From: Rhodocyclales bacterium
GTDB lineage: Bacteria; Pseudomonadota; Gammaproteobacteria; Burkholderiales; Rhodocyclaceae
DNA: 64,000 bases
Direction: 5' to 3'
Assembly: GCA_026399475.1 (NCBI GenBank)
Contig: JAPLQY010000023.1
Coordinates: 118,369 to 182,368 of the forward strand
Each line of letters opens with the position of its first letter. The first letter of the stretch is position 1. The position numbers were made by a program, and so were the translations under genes. A model generated the notes under the pieces. The model searched no databases. It was not told the origin of the DNA and saw nothing but the letters and a program-made list of their open reading frames with translations. Shown here piece after piece: positions 39,501 to 47,895 of this stretch.

Positions 39501-40020
39501 CCGGCGTCTGCACGCCGGCTTCGAGGCGCACGATGTAGCCCACATCCCCCTGCACGCGCTGGTTGATGCCGACCAGCATGTCGATGGTACGCATTTTCAT
39601 CGCCAGCAGTTCCTTGCGCGTGCGTTTGAGCCAATCCTCCAGCAGGAGCCCGGCCGGATCGGCTTCCAGATAGGGGCCGAGTTCGCGCTTGAGGCCTTCC
39701 GGATACTCGAAGGGGAAGTTCTCGGCGAACTCGTCCATGAAGAAGTCGAAGGGGTTGATCACCGTCATGTCGGCCACCAGGTCGACGGTGATGGCCAGCG
39801 ATTCGGCCTTCTCGGGGAACACCAGGCGCGCCACCCAGTTGCCGAAGGGGTCCTGCTGCCAGTTGAGGAAGTGCCCGGCGGGTTCGACCTTCAGCGAGTA
39901 GCCGAGGATGGGCGTGCGGGCATGTGCCGCCGGGCGCAGGCGCACCTCGTGCGGAAACAGTGTTACAGCCCGGTCGAAGCTGTAGCGGGTCTGGTGGTTG
40001 AGCGCAACGCGGATGGTCAT
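36595..40020 (-). CDS. Transglutaminase-like protein with DUF2126 domain
   Basis: 1141 residues. The N-terminal part has a bacterial transglutaminase N-domain and the core with Cys184 in GSCRDSAW, His233 in LHAWTEVYIPGAGW and Asp249 in GLDPTSG, so the papain-like triad is complete. A DUF2126 region follows, starting near LTMGGEPTFVSIDDMDGPEW, and contains HTGTGGGNHITLG and GLVEFRGFEMPPHAQMSL. It is the last gene of the leftward ATP-grasp/alpha-E/Anbu set. In the literature such proteins are proposed to cut or form isopeptide bonds in a peptide-modification system. The substrate is unknown. Confidence 0.9.
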   Translation of the reverse strand: MTIRVALNHQTRYSFDRAVTLFPHEVRLRPAAHARTPILGYSLKVEPAGHFLNWQQDPFGNWVARLVFPEKAESLAITVDLVADMTVINPFDFFMDEFAENFPFEYPEGLKRELGPYLEADPAGLLLEDWLKRTRKELLAMKMRTIDMLVGINQRVQGDVGYIVRLEAGVQTPEETLELKRGSCRDSAWLLVQAMRHLGLAARFASGYLIQLKADVRALDGPSGTSYDFTDLHAWTEVYIPGAGWIGLDPTSGLLAGEGHIPLACTAMPSSAAPVIGGTEVCEAHFDFTMHVTRIHEDPRVTQPYTEAQWQAVLDLGHQVDAELEKHDVRLTMGGEPTFVSIDDMDGPEWNYTALSDKKRELAGDLLTRLQGHFAPGAMLHFGQGKWYPGEPLPRWALGCYWRTDGKPLWQEPKLMVTADGGGKQQPKDALHFIRHLTGELGLDPVWVIAAYEDVTRIIDEEQRWPENFDPLKADLKKPDERLRVAKLLERGLGEAAGYVLPLKALPPVATTPKRRSASVDFQSRFRSSPWPLRREHLYLIPGDSPLGLRLPLASLPWVAPGDKEEDFTRDPFAAQEPLADPVAGPDAPRLKIEPPPGNPKAGYDPREIVHTALCAEVREGVLCIFLPPVPLLKDFITLLAAIEATAADLKLPVRLEGYTPPSDPRLKEFRITPDPGVIEVNIHPAKSWTQLVENTQILYEEARLTRLGTEKFMLDGRHTGTGGGNHITLGAASPADSPCLRRPDLLMSLIAYWQHHPALSYLFSGMFIGPTSQAPRVDEARHESLYELEIAFQQMAQRLKPGEESLQPWLVDRLLRNLLVDLSGNTHRAEFCIDKLYSPDSTTGRLGLVEFRGFEMPPHAQMSLLQMLLLRALVARFWQTPYTGAGRGLMRWGTGLHDRYMLPHFVAQDMMDVVLDLQRAGYAFEFEWFAPFLEFRFPRFGTVVYQGIEIELRQAIEPWHVLGEEVAAGGTARYVDSSIERLQVKVRHMNDNRHILTCNGRPLPLSATGTRGEYVAGVRYRAWCPPSGLHPTIGVQAPLVFDLVDSWSGRSIGGCTYHVAHPGGRSDDTFPVNANAAESRRVARFWNHGHTPGPMHVRREGRNPDYPLTLDLRRAPEAWMEGPRGVASELATEQQPLQQQ

Positions 40021-40079
40021 CGGGAACCGTTCAGGGTGACAAGACTATGGAAAAACCAGGCCGGCGCGCAGCGCGCCCG

Positions 40080-40805
40080 CTACCACTGGAGATTGGGCAA
40101 CTCGGCGAAAGCGCGGCGCACGCCCTCGCCCCAGCTCTGGCGCAGGCTCAGCATGTAGGGGTCGTGCTCGTCGAAGCGCCGGAGGTGGCCCAGCTGCAGC
40201 GACTCCCGGTTGTAGCAGGCGAGGTCGATCGGCATGCCGACCGACAGGTTGGAGCGCATGGTCGAATCGAAGGACACCAGCACGCACTTGATGGCATCGT
40301 CCATGCTGGTTTCGGCGCTGATCACGCGGTCGATGATCGGTTTGCCGTACTTGGTTTCGCCGATCTGGAAATAGGGTGTCTCCGGTGTCGCCTCGATGAA
40401 ATTGCCTTCGGCATAGACCATGAAGAGGCGCTGATGCTCGCCGGCGATCTGGCCGCCAACGATAAAATTGGCGCCGCCGTCGACATTGTTCTCCATCAGG
40501 TAGGGCCCGTCGCGATGGCGCACCTCACGCAGTGCGCTGCCGACTAGTTCGGCGACGTCGTACATCGAAAACACACTCATCAGGTTCGGTTCGGTGCCGT
40601 GCCGGATCGCCTGTTCGAGGTGATTGATGGTGGCTTGGGTAATGGCCAGATTTCCGGAATTGACCATCACCAGTGCCCGGTCGCCGCTGCGCTCGAAAGT
40701 CTTCATCTTGCGGAAGGTGGAAATGTTGTCCACTCCGGCATTGGTACGCGAATCCGACGCAAACACGATGCCGGCATCGATCATGGTGGCGACGCAGTAG
40801 GTCAT
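40080..40805 (-). CDS. Anbu proteasome-type peptidase (ancestral beta subunit)
   Basis: 241 residues of the Ntn-hydrolase/proteasome family. It starts MTYCVATMIDAGIVFASDSR; removal of Met would expose Thr as the N-terminal nucleophile. The proteasome-like helices and strands follow, with DSRTNAGVDNIS and GGQIAGEHQRLF. Anbu proteins form helical open rings rather than closed barrels. It lies between the alpha-E gene and the transglutaminase gene on one strand, which is the hallmark of the Anbu cluster. No proteasome ATPase is nearby. Confidence 0.92.
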   Translation of the reverse strand: MTYCVATMIDAGIVFASDSRTNAGVDNISTFRKMKTFERSGDRALVMVNSGNLAITQATINHLEQAIRHGTEPNLMSVFSMYDVAELVGSALREVRHRDGPYLMENNVDGGANFIVGGQIAGEHQRLFMVYAEGNFIEATPETPYFQIGETKYGKPIIDRVISAETSMDDAIKCVLVSFDSTMRSNLSVGMPIDLACYNRESLQLGHLRRFDEHDPYMLSLRQSWGEGVRRAFAELPNLQW

Positions 40806-40827
40806 GGTTCTGTTTCCTCGGGTTTGA

Positions 40828-41853
40828 TCAGGCCATCAATTGGCTGGAGGAGGTCATATTGAAGGATAGTGTCGCTGCCGGCAAGGTGCCGAACATGGCG
40901 GGGGGCAGTTCATCGGTCGACCAGAAATAGGTGGTGTTGATCAGGTCGCCCAGTTCGTAGATGCGTTCGAGGAAGTCGGAAAGGTATTCGTGCAGGCCGC
41001 GGGCGAAGATGCCGTCGATGCTGCCGAAGCGCAGTTCGCCATGCAGCAGGCCGCAGCGACGCAGCAGTTCACCCGCGCGCGGACCGTTGATTTCCTGCAG
41101 CAGGCGATTGACTTCGTTCATGCAGGTCGTCAGCGAGCGCGGCATGTCGGGCCGCAAGACGAGCAGTTCGGCGACCCGCTTCGGGGTGATCTGGTCGCGA
41201 TACACCTTGCGATAGGACTCGAAAGCCGACACCGAGCGCAGCAGCGCGCCCCACTGGTAATAGTCCGCGGCACCGCCGATGTCGCTCAGGCTGGGCAACA
41301 GGATGTGGTACTTCACATCCAGGATGCGGGCGGTGTTGTCGGCGCGCTCGAAGAAGGTTCCCAGGCGCAGGAAACGGTAGGTGTCGTCGCGCAACAGGGT
41401 GCCGTGAGTGATCCCGCGCGAAAGGTGCGAGCGCTCCTTGACCCACTCGAAGAAGCGCGAGACGCCATCCGCGGCAATCCCTTCCATCTGTATCCGGCGC
41501 ATTTCGAGCCAGGTCTGATTGAGCGCCTCCCACATCTCCGAGGTGATCGAGCCGCGCACGGCGCGGGCGTTCTCGCGCGCGGAGAAGATGCTGTTGTAGA
41601 TGCTGCCCGGATTCTTCTCGTCGAGTGCCATGAAGTGCATCACGTTGTCGGCGCTCGGCTCCGCGTAGCGGGCCTCGAAATCCTCGTCCAGGCCGCTGAT
41701 CGAGAGCATGGCACGCCATTCGTGATGCGGCTCGGCGACAGTCTGCTTGAGTAGCGACATGCGGTAGGTGACGTCGAGCATGCGCGCCGTGTTCTCGGCC
41801 CGCTCCATGCTGCGGGCCATCCAGTAGAGGTGATCTGCGGTTGAGGAGAGCAT
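40828..41853 (-). CDS. Alpha-E domain protein (DUF403)
   Basis: 341 residues, almost all helical. The N-terminus LSSTADHLYWMARSMERAEN is the defining conserved start of the alpha-E family, which carries a repeated acidic helical motif. It contains LGTFFERADNTARILDVKYH, an internal echo of the N-terminal motif (YWMARSMERAENTARMLDV). The family always occurs next to circularly permuted ATP-grasp and transglutaminase genes. It has been proposed to be a partner of the ligase; no activity is proven. It sits 12 bp after the ATP-grasp gene. Confidence 0.92.
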   Translation of the reverse strand: MLSSTADHLYWMARSMERAENTARMLDVTYRMSLLKQTVAEPHHEWRAMLSISGLDEDFEARYAEPSADNVMHFMALDEKNPGSIYNSIFSARENARAVRGSITSEMWEALNQTWLEMRRIQMEGIAADGVSRFFEWVKERSHLSRGITHGTLLRDDTYRFLRLGTFFERADNTARILDVKYHILLPSLSDIGGAADYYQWGALLRSVSAFESYRKVYRDQITPKRVAELLVLRPDMPRSLTTCMNEVNRLLQEINGPRAGELLRRCGLLHGELRFGSIDGIFARGLHEYLSDFLERIYELGDLINTTYFWSTDELPPAMFGTLPAATLSFNMTSSSQLMA

Positions 41854-41865
41854 GATTGTTCCGCC

Positions 41866-43278
41866 TTATTTTTCCAGGACCCAGGTGTCCTTGGTGCCGC
41901 CGCCCTGCGAGGAATTGACCACCAGTGAGCCCTCCTTCAGGGCCACGCGCGTGAGTCCGCCGGGCACCATGGTGATTTTCTTGCCGGAGAGCACATACGG
42001 CCGAAGATCTATATGGCGCGGCGCAACGCCGCTGTCGACGTAGGTCGGACAGGTGGATAGCGCCAGCGTCGGCTGCGCGATGTAGGTGTCGGGCGCGGCG
42101 AGGATCTTTTCGCGAAAGAGGGCGATTTCCTCCCCGCTCGCGGTGGGGCCGACCAGCATGCCGTAGCCTCCCGAGCCGTGAACTTCCTTGACTACCAATT
42201 CGGCCAGATGCGCCAGCACATACTCGCGGTCCTTCGGCTTGGACAGCTCCCAGGTGGGTACGTTGGAGAGGATGGGTTCCTCGCCGCAATAGAAGCGGAT
42301 CATTTCGGGAACATGGACATAGATCGCCTTGTCGTCGGCAATGCCGGTGCCGACGGCATTGGTCAGGGTGACGTTGCCGGCCCGGTAGGCCGAGAACAGC
42401 CCCGGCACGCCCAGCACCGAATCCTTGCGGAAGGCCAAAGGATCGAGGAAATCGTCGTCGAGGCGGCGGTAGATTACGTCGACCCGCTGCGGGCCTTGCG
42501 TGGTGCGCATGAACACGATGTCGTTGCGTACGAACAGGTCGTTGCCTTCGACCAGTTCGATGCCCATCTGCTGGGCGAGGAAGGCGTGCTCGAAATAGGC
42601 GCTGTTGAATTGCCCCGGCGTCAGCAAGACCACATTGGGATTGACCACGCCCTCAGGCGCCACCGAGCGCAGATTGTCGAGCAGCAGGTCGGGATAGTGC
42701 TCGACCGGAGCGATGGCCATGCGGGCGAAGAGTTCGGGGAAGAGCCGCATCATCATCTTGCGGTCCTCCAGCATGTAGGAAACCCCCGAGGGCGTGCGCA
42801 GGTTGTCCTCCAGCACGTAGTACTCACCCTCGCCGGCTCGGACCAGGTCGACGCCGGCGATGTGGGCGTAGGTGCCGCCCGGCACGTTGACGCCCACCAT
42901 CTCCGCCCGATACTGCGAGTTGCCCAGCACCTGGGCCGTGGGGATGCGCCCGGCCTTGAGGATCTCCTGATCGTGGTAGATGTCGTTGAGGAAGGCGTTC
43001 AGCGCCTTGACGCGCTGGCGCAGACCGGCTTCGATGCGCTGCCACTCAACGGCCGGGATGATGCGCGGAACGATGTCGAACGGGATCAGGCGCTCCTTGC
43101 CGGCTTCTTCGCCATAGACGGCGAAGGTGATGCCGACGCGATGGAAGGTCAGGTCGGCTTCCTCGCGCTTGCGCTCGATGACATCGGGCGCGGTCGATTC
43201 AAGCCAGGCGGCGAAGCCCTGGTAGCTCGGGCGCACCTTGCCAGAGGCGTCGAGCATTTCATCGTAAGCAGGCTTCAT
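41866..43278 (-). CDS. Circularly permuted ATP-grasp protein (DUF404/DUF407)
   Basis: 470 residues from ATG 43278 (MKPAYDEMLDASG); a further ATG at 43326 would add 16 residues not typical of the family. Conserved features include VGVNVPGGTYAHIAGVDLVR, YVLEDNLRTPSGVSYMLED, and VVKEVHGSGGYGMLVGP, parts of an ATP-grasp fold with the subdomains in rearranged order. This family is thought to make peptide or amide bonds on an unknown carrier. It is the first gene of the leftward cluster; its promoter should lie in the 189 bp between it and the dioxygenase gene. Confidence 0.9.
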   Translation of the reverse strand: MKPAYDEMLDASGKVRPSYQGFAAWLESTAPDVIERKREEADLTFHRVGITFAVYGEEAGKERLIPFDIVPRIIPAVEWQRIEAGLRQRVKALNAFLNDIYHDQEILKAGRIPTAQVLGNSQYRAEMVGVNVPGGTYAHIAGVDLVRAGEGEYYVLEDNLRTPSGVSYMLEDRKMMMRLFPELFARMAIAPVEHYPDLLLDNLRSVAPEGVVNPNVVLLTPGQFNSAYFEHAFLAQQMGIELVEGNDLFVRNDIVFMRTTQGPQRVDVIYRRLDDDFLDPLAFRKDSVLGVPGLFSAYRAGNVTLTNAVGTGIADDKAIYVHVPEMIRFYCGEEPILSNVPTWELSKPKDREYVLAHLAELVVKEVHGSGGYGMLVGPTASGEEIALFREKILAAPDTYIAQPTLALSTCPTYVDSGVAPRHIDLRPYVLSGKKITMVPGGLTRVALKEGSLVVNSSQGGGTKDTWVLEK

Positions 43279-43467
43279 GTCGGTGCAATTGCTGGAAAGA
43301 GGTTGCCTACTTCCAGCAGAAACCATGCCCGCAAAAAGTCACAATGGAATCAGGTGGATGGCGGTTGGTACTTTATCGCCCTGCACCGTATGGGGGCATG
43401 GCGCAGCAGAGTGGTGCGTGCGTCGCCGGAAATGCCCCGGTTTCCCTTGTTCAGACAGCTACCCCGA

Positions 43468-44250
43468 TCAGGCCTCGCCCGCAGCAAAGACGAAGGCGTC
43501 CAGCGCCAGCGCGCCCAGTTGGTAGTCGTTATACACGGTGTGCACCGCCGCGTTCTCGCCGGCGGCGCCCAGGGCGACATACAGTGGCAGCAGATGCTCT
43601 GCTGAAGGATGTGCTCGCGCAGCGTGCGGTGCCTGACGACGATAGTCGAGCAGCGCCGGCAGCTTGCCCTGCTCCAGTGCCTTGACAAACCAGTCACGGA
43701 ATTCGCCGACATAGGGCAGGGCCTCGCCGTCCGCCGCGTCACCGACGATGTCGCGCAGATTGTGCGTAAGCCCGCCCGAGGCGAGAATCAGCACGCCGCG
43801 CCGGGCCAGCGGCTGCAGCATCTGCCCCAGCCGGTAATGGGATTCGGCGCTTGCCTGCGGCATCACGGCCAGCTGGATGACCGGAATATCGGCCGCCGGA
43901 TACATGACGCGCAGCGGCGACCATGCGCCGTGATCGAGGCCGCGCTGGCGGTCGACCTCGATTCCGGGAACCAGCTCAGCGACCTCGGCCGCGAGTTCGG
44001 GTGCACCGGGAGGCCGGTAGTCGAGTTCGTAGAGCGCCTGCGGAAAGCCGTAGAAATCGTGGATCGTTTCCGGCTGCAGGGCCGCGCTTACGGCCGGCTT
44101 CGCTGTTGTCCAGTGCGCCGATACGACGAGAATCGCCAGCGGTCGCGGCAGGTCTTGTGCCAGCGCCTGCCATGCCGGCCCGGCGCGGCCCGGTTCAAGC
44201 AGCAGCATCGGCGAGCCGTGGGAAATGAATACCGGTGGAATGAAGTTCAT
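43468..44250 (-). CDS. Class III extradiol ring-cleavage dioxygenase (DODA type)
   Basis: 260 residues, matching the YgiD/DODA family. Metal-binding His are seen in FISHGSPMLLL, VVSAHWTT, and SGGLTHNLRD, with a conserved late AHPSAEHLLPLYVALGAAGE. Enzymes of this group open catechol rings of DOPA or related diphenols with Fe(II) or Zn(II). The substrate in a bacterium is uncertain. It stands apart from neighbours: 189 bp from the ATP-grasp gene and 163 bp from the glutaredoxin-like gene. Confidence 0.88.
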   Translation of the reverse strand: MNFIPPVFISHGSPMLLLEPGRAGPAWQALAQDLPRPLAILVVSAHWTTAKPAVSAALQPETIHDFYGFPQALYELDYRPPGAPELAAEVAELVPGIEVDRQRGLDHGAWSPLRVMYPAADIPVIQLAVMPQASAESHYRLGQMLQPLARRGVLILASGGLTHNLRDIVGDAADGEALPYVGEFRDWFVKALEQGKLPALLDYRRQAPHAARAHPSAEHLLPLYVALGAAGENAAVHTVYNDYQLGALALDAFVFAAGEA

Positions 44251-44413
44251 GGCCGCAGTCTAGCGCTGCGGAGGCGCTGCGGCTTCGGTGGACGCGGAAC
44301 ACTGTGTTCTGCGTTGTGCAACAGCCAGTGCGCAGGCAGGCGGAAACATCCTGGCTGTTTCCAGCGCCTTTTACAGGCGCCTGTCAAACCGGTTTCACAA
44401 ACTCCTGTCGCGG

Positions 44414-44806
44414 TCAGCCGGTCGCAAAATGTCCGCGCAGATACTCGATGATCTTGTCGGATTCGTACAGCCACTGGCTGTTACCCGCCTGATCGGTAAT
44501 TTTCAGGCAGGGGACTTTGGCCTGCCCGCCTCCGTGCACCAGATCGTCGCGATTCCGTCCTTCTTTTTGCGCGTCAAGGCGTTCGATGTTCAGCGACAAG
44601 CGGCGAATTTCCTGCCTTACCTTGATGCAGAACGGACAGGTTTTGTATTGATAGAGGACGATGTCCCGGCACTGCTGATCCACCTTCTCCTGCAATGCAG
44701 GCTGGCGCGCGAGGCCTTTCGGGCGGGTGACAAATTCCCAAAGCAGCATCACGGGGCCGATGATGACCCGCAGGGTTTTGAAGAACAATCTGAAAACAAG
44801 TTTCAT
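44414..44806 (-). CDS. Membrane-anchored glutaredoxin-like protein
   Basis: 130 residues. An N-terminal hydrophobic stretch (FFKTLRVIIGPVMLLWEFV) probably anchors or docks it at the membrane. The remainder is a glutaredoxin / GST N-terminal fold with the redox motif YKTCPFCIKVRQEI, the cis-proline in KVPCLKI, and a final ESDKIIEYLRGHF. It should act on disulfides with glutathione. The gene has 80 bp to gloA upstream, another glutathione-linked enzyme. In the 163 bp after it are two hairpins (44342-44362 and 44364-44380) that might end transcription. Confidence 0.85.
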   Translation of the reverse strand: MKLVFRLFFKTLRVIIGPVMLLWEFVTRPKGLARQPALQEKVDQQCRDIVLYQYKTCPFCIKVRQEIRRLSLNIERLDAQKEGRNRDDLVHGGGQAKVPCLKITDQAGNSQWLYESDKIIEYLRGHFATG

Positions 44807-44887
44807 GGTCGCTACCGGGAATGTATTGAAGGAGGCTGTTGCAGGGGGCGGCTCGTCATGTGGCAGGGTATCAATCGGATTACCCGG

Positions 44888-45274
44888 CTAGGATTTTTTC
44901 TGGATCAGTTCGATCTTGTAGCCGTCGGGGTCCTCGACAAAGGCGATCACGGTGCTGCCACCTTTCATCGGCCCGGCCTCGCGCGTGACCTTGCCGCCAC
45001 GCTGGCGGATGGTGTCGCAGGCTGCGTGGGCATCCTCGACCGCCAGCGCGATGTGGCCGTAGCCGGTGCCGATTTCGTAGTGCTCGACGCCCCAGTTATG
45101 GGTCAGTTCGATCACGGCGCCGTCTTTCTCGTCCTGAAAACCGACAAAGGCCAGAGTAAATTTTCCTTCCGGGTAATCGTTGCGCCGCAACAGGCGCATG
45201 CCAAGGACATCGGTATAGAAGGCCAGCGATTTTCCCAGATCGCCGACGCGCAGCATGGTGTGCAGGATTCGCAT
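44888..45274 (-). CDS. gloA: Lactoylglutathione lyase (glyoxalase I)
   Basis: 128 residues. It converts the glutathione hemithioacetal of methylglyoxal to lactoylglutathione. The four metal ligands are present: His5 in [10 protein letters not shown], Glu in [10 protein letters not shown], His in YGHIALAV, and Glu in KIELIQKKS. The N-terminal [19 protein letters not shown] is the family signature. It is a short, Ni-type enzyme like the E. coli one. It follows the YgjP-like gene by 10 bp on the same strand. Confidence 0.95.
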   Translation of the reverse strand: MRILHTMLRVGDLGKSLAFYTDVLGMRLLRRNDYPEGKFTLAFVGFQDEKDGAVIELTHNWGVEHYEIGTGYGHIALAVEDAHAACDTIRQRGGKVTREAGPMKGGSTVIAFVEDPDGYKIELIQKKS

Positions 45275-45284
45275 GTTGGTTTTC

Positions 45285-46028
45285 CTAAAGTATCGGCAGG
45301 GAGGTGGCGCGCTGCTTGAGTTCGCTACGCGCGGCTTTCCATTCGGGATAGAGCGAGGTGACCACGGACCAGAAGCGTTCGCTGTGGTTCATTTCGAGGA
45401 GGTGGGCAACTTCATGGGCGACCACGTAGTCACCCAGGTGCGTCGGCAGGTGGATCAGTCGCCAGTTCACGCGTATGCCGCCATGCTTGCTGCAACTGCC
45501 CCAGCGCGTATGCGCCGACGACAGGCCGAGCTTGGGCACCGCCAGATCGAGTTGGCCGGTGTAATGCGTAAGACGCCCGGCGAAATGGGTGAGTGCCCGC
45601 TTCTGCAGGGCGCGTGTGGCCAGCTGCGCCAGATCGGCCTGTGGCCGGGCTTCGAGGACCAGGGTATTGGCGACCCAGCGCACCCGGTTGGCACCGGGCA
45701 GGACGCGGACTTCGGCCTCGCCGTCGAGCAGCGGCAGATGCGCGCCATCCTTGATGGTGAGGTGGCGCGGCAGGGTGGCGTGAGCGAGCTCGCCGAGTTT
45801 TTTCAGGACCCAGTCGGCGTGGCCATGGACGAAGGCCTCGATCTCCGTCAGGGCGATGCGACGGGGTGCGCCGATGCGCAGGCCGCGTTCGTCGATGGTC
45901 ATTGAAAGGCGCTTGGCGCCGCTCTTGAGCCGGTAGTCGATGATGCGGCCGCCGATCAAAAGATGGCGGGTCCTGGTTTCGGGTGGCGGCGAAGGCAGGC
46001 GGAATAACTTGAGTTGTTCGAGAAACAT
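45285..46028 (-). CDS. YgjP-like zinc metallopeptidase (M48/DUF45)
   Basis: 247 residues. The motif [19 protein letters not shown] holds HExxH, with a further His in MNHSERFW as third ligand, as in the YgjP/WLM group. The core [20 protein letters not shown] is also typical. No signal peptide, so it is a cytoplasmic protein. The biological substrate is unknown; related proteins are linked to DNA-protein crosslink repair by fold only. A degenerate paralogue precedes it in the operon. Confidence 0.9.
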   Translation of the reverse strand: MFLEQLKLFRLPSPPPETRTRHLLIGGRIIDYRLKSGAKRLSMTIDERGLRIGAPRRIALTEIEAFVHGHADWVLKKLGELAHATLPRHLTIKDGAHLPLLDGEAEVRVLPGANRVRWVANTLVLEARPQADLAQLATRALQKRALTHFAGRLTHYTGQLDLAVPKLGLSSAHTRWGSCSKHGGIRVNWRLIHLPTHLGDYVVAHEVAHLLEMNHSERFWSVVTSLYPEWKAARSELKQRATSLPIL

Positions 46029-46043
46029 CGGATTGACGGCGGT

Positions 46044-46541
46044 TCAGCTCGTGGCAAACGGCGTGCCGAAAAGATCCAAGCCTCCGCCTTCCGGCGGCAA
46101 GGTGGCAATCGCCCGGGCAATCGCCTGCTCGATGACGGCCATCGGTTGTTCGATCAGGCGCCAGTTGCAGCGCAGCGAGTCTCCGTCCTGCACCTCGACC
46201 CAGTGACCGCGTGCGGCGAAGGAGAGCGCCAGGCGCGGTGCGCGGCGTCCCGCCAGTGCCGCCTTCTGTTCGACAACCTGTTGCAGGCGGCGCTTGGCTT
46301 CCTCGCGCAGCCATGCTTCGGCGCGGTCCTGGATCTGGCGGGGAGTGGCCTGGGGCGGCAGGGGCAAGTCCAGCGTGTCGCCTTCGCGTAGCGCATCCTT
46401 GTGCTGGGTGCCCAGCACAAGGCGCAGGCTGCCGCCCATGAACGCCAGCGCTGCGCCATCGTGCCAGCGACTGGCCGGATCGGGGCCGCTGCTGTCGAGC
46501 TTGAGATTCAGTTGCGGGCTGCGGCCTTTGGCAACGGTCAT
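46044..46541 (-). CDS. Degenerate YgjP-like paralogue without active site
   Basis: 165 residues, upstream of and co-directional with the YgjP gene. Its SRWHDGAALAFMGGSLRLVL aligns with [19 protein letters not shown] of the neighbour and SLRCNWRLIEQP with [12 protein letters not shown], so the two are paralogues. It lacks the first 80 residues or so and the HExxH segment, which is replaced by IEQAIARAIATLP. It is an intact frame with a good start, overlapping the plsC stop (ATGA), and so is probably expressed. It may be a structural partner of the active peptidase. Confidence 0.7.
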   Translation of the reverse strand: MTVAKGRSPQLNLKLDSSGPDPASRWHDGAALAFMGGSLRLVLGTQHKDALREGDTLDLPLPPQATPRQIQDRAEAWLREEAKRRLQQVVEQKAALAGRRAPRLALSFAARGHWVEVQDGDSLRCNWRLIEQPMAVIEQAIARAIATLPPEGGGLDLFGTPFATS

Positions 46542-47266
46542 GCGGAGCCTCCATAGAGTTGCGGGCTGATGCGGCTCATTTCCGCTTCAATCCAGGCTTC
46601 GGCACGGTCAGTGATTTCGCTCGCAGTGAGTCCTGCCGGATCGATCGCGGGGCCGATGCTGACCGTGACGACTCCGCAGCGCTTGAACAGGGCATTGCGA
46701 CCCCAGAACTCACCGGAATTGAGCGCCACTGGAATCACCGGCGTGCCGGTCTCGACGGCCAGATGCGCGCCGCCGACCTTGTAGCGATTCTTCGATCCGG
46801 GCTGCGAGCGGGTCCCTTCCGGAAAAATGATCACCGTGTAACCGTTTTCGAGGCGATCCCGGCCCTGATCCACCAGGCGCTTGAGGCTCGACCTGCTGGC
46901 GCTGCGGTCGGTCTCGATCATCGGAATCGAGGCCAGTGCCCAGCCGAAGAACGGCAGGTACTTGATTTCCTTGCGCCAGACGAAAACGGTGTCCCTGAAC
47001 ACCTCCTGCAGCATGAAAGTCTCCCAGGCTGACTGATGCTTGGCCAGCACGACCGAGGCACGGGCAGGGATGTTCCCGGCGCCGACCAGCCGGTAGGGAA
47101 TGCCGAGCACATGCTTGATCAGCCAGATCGTGAAGTTCACCCATGGCACTACCGACTGTCGCCGCAGGTGGTGCGGCAGCGGACGGCAGAGAATGACCAG
47201 CAGCGTGTAGGGCGGTGTCACCACCAGCAGGATCAGCATGAACAGCAGGGAACGGACTACGGCCAT
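46538..47266 (-). CDS. plsC: 1-acyl-sn-glycerol-3-phosphate acyltransferase
   Basis: 242 residues, an AGPAT-type enzyme that makes phosphatidic acid. An N-terminal membrane helix (LLFMLILLVVTPPYTLLVIL) is followed by the acyltransferase box in altered form VLAKHQSAWETFM (H-x4-E in place of H-x4-D), then the FPEGTRS block. Betaproteobacterial homologues share this KHQSAWE variant. It is the gene after gmhB in the glyQ-glyS-gmhB-plsC order seen across the class. Confidence 0.92.
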   Translation of the reverse strand: MAVVRSLLFMLILLVVTPPYTLLVILCRPLPHHLRRQSVVPWVNFTIWLIKHVLGIPYRLVGAGNIPARASVVLAKHQSAWETFMLQEVFRDTVFVWRKEIKYLPFFGWALASIPMIETDRSASRSSLKRLVDQGRDRLENGYTVIIFPEGTRSQPGSKNRYKVGGAHLAVETGTPVIPVALNSGEFWGRNALFKRCGVVTVSIGPAIDPAGLTASEITDRAEAWIEAEMSRISPQLYGGSA

Positions 47267-47278
47267 TGCCTTCGAGGC

Positions 47279-47812
47279 TCAATGGGCGATGTGTGCTGCC
47301 GCCGCTGCCAGATCGGGAAATACCAGCGTATCGGCCGGCAGGGCCGGGTCATCAGCGGTCTTGCGCCCCTTGCCGGTCAGCACCAGCATCGGTTGCGCGC
47401 CGACGGCGGCGGCAGCCTGAAGGTCGCGCATGGAATCCCCGATCGCCGGCACGCCGGCAAGGTCGGCGTTGAAACGGGCGGCGATCTCGCGGAACATGCC
47501 GGGCTTCGGCTTGCGGCAGTCGCAGTTGTCGGCGTTGGTGTGCGGGCAGAAGAACACCGCGTCAATGCGCCCGCCAACCTGCGCCAGCGCCTTGAGCATT
47601 TTGTCGTGAATGGCGATCAGGGTATCGGTCTCGAACAGTCCGCGGCCGATGCCCGACTGGTTGGTTGCCACCACTACGCGATAGCCGGCCTGGTTGAGGC
47701 GGGCGATGGCGGCAAGACTGCCGGGAATCGGTTTCCATTCTTCCGGCGATTTGACGTAGTGGTCGGAGTCGTGGTTGATTACACCGTCGCGGTCAAGGAT
47801 GACAAGTTTCAT
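47279..47812 (-). CDS. gmhB: D-glycero-beta-D-manno-heptose 1,7-bisphosphate 7-phosphatase
   Basis: 177 residues of the HAD phosphatase family, acting in the LPS core heptose pathway. It starts MKLVILDRDGVIN with the nucleophile Asp motif; an ATG three codons upstream is also possible. The structural zinc loop appears as CPHTNADNCDCRKPKPG. Lys and Asp loops follow (GRKTADDPALPADTLVFPD). It is separated from glyS by 83 bp that include a G-rich repeat. Confidence 0.93.
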   Translation of the reverse strand: MKLVILDRDGVINHDSDHYVKSPEEWKPIPGSLAAIARLNQAGYRVVVATNQSGIGRGLFETDTLIAIHDKMLKALAQVGGRIDAVFFCPHTNADNCDCRKPKPGMFREIAARFNADLAGVPAIGDSMRDLQAAAAVGAQPMLVLTGKGRKTADDPALPADTLVFPDLAAAAAHIAH

Positions 47813-47826
47813 AAGAATCATTTCAC

Positions 47827-47885
47827 CACGGGGAATACGGGAAGCACGGGGAAAACAGGGCGGGATTTACCCCGCGCTCCCCGTG
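47827..47885. repeat. G-rich CACGGGGA repeat with inverted copy
   Basis: CACGGGGA occurs at 47827-47834 and 47845-47852, with the inverted copy TCCCCGTG at 47878-47885. An inner pair GCGGG/CCCGC makes a long stem. The sequence lies between glyS and gmhB in the leftward operon. Similar 'CACGGGGAA' strings are common dispersed repeats in bacterial genomes. The stem could act as an attenuator. Confidence 0.5.
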
Positions 47886-47895
47886 TTTGCGGTAC

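Noticed and set aside
37672..40158. 828-residue plus-strand frame opposite the transglutaminase gene
   Set aside because: No recognisable domain; the transglutaminase triad and DUF2126 are on the minus strand.
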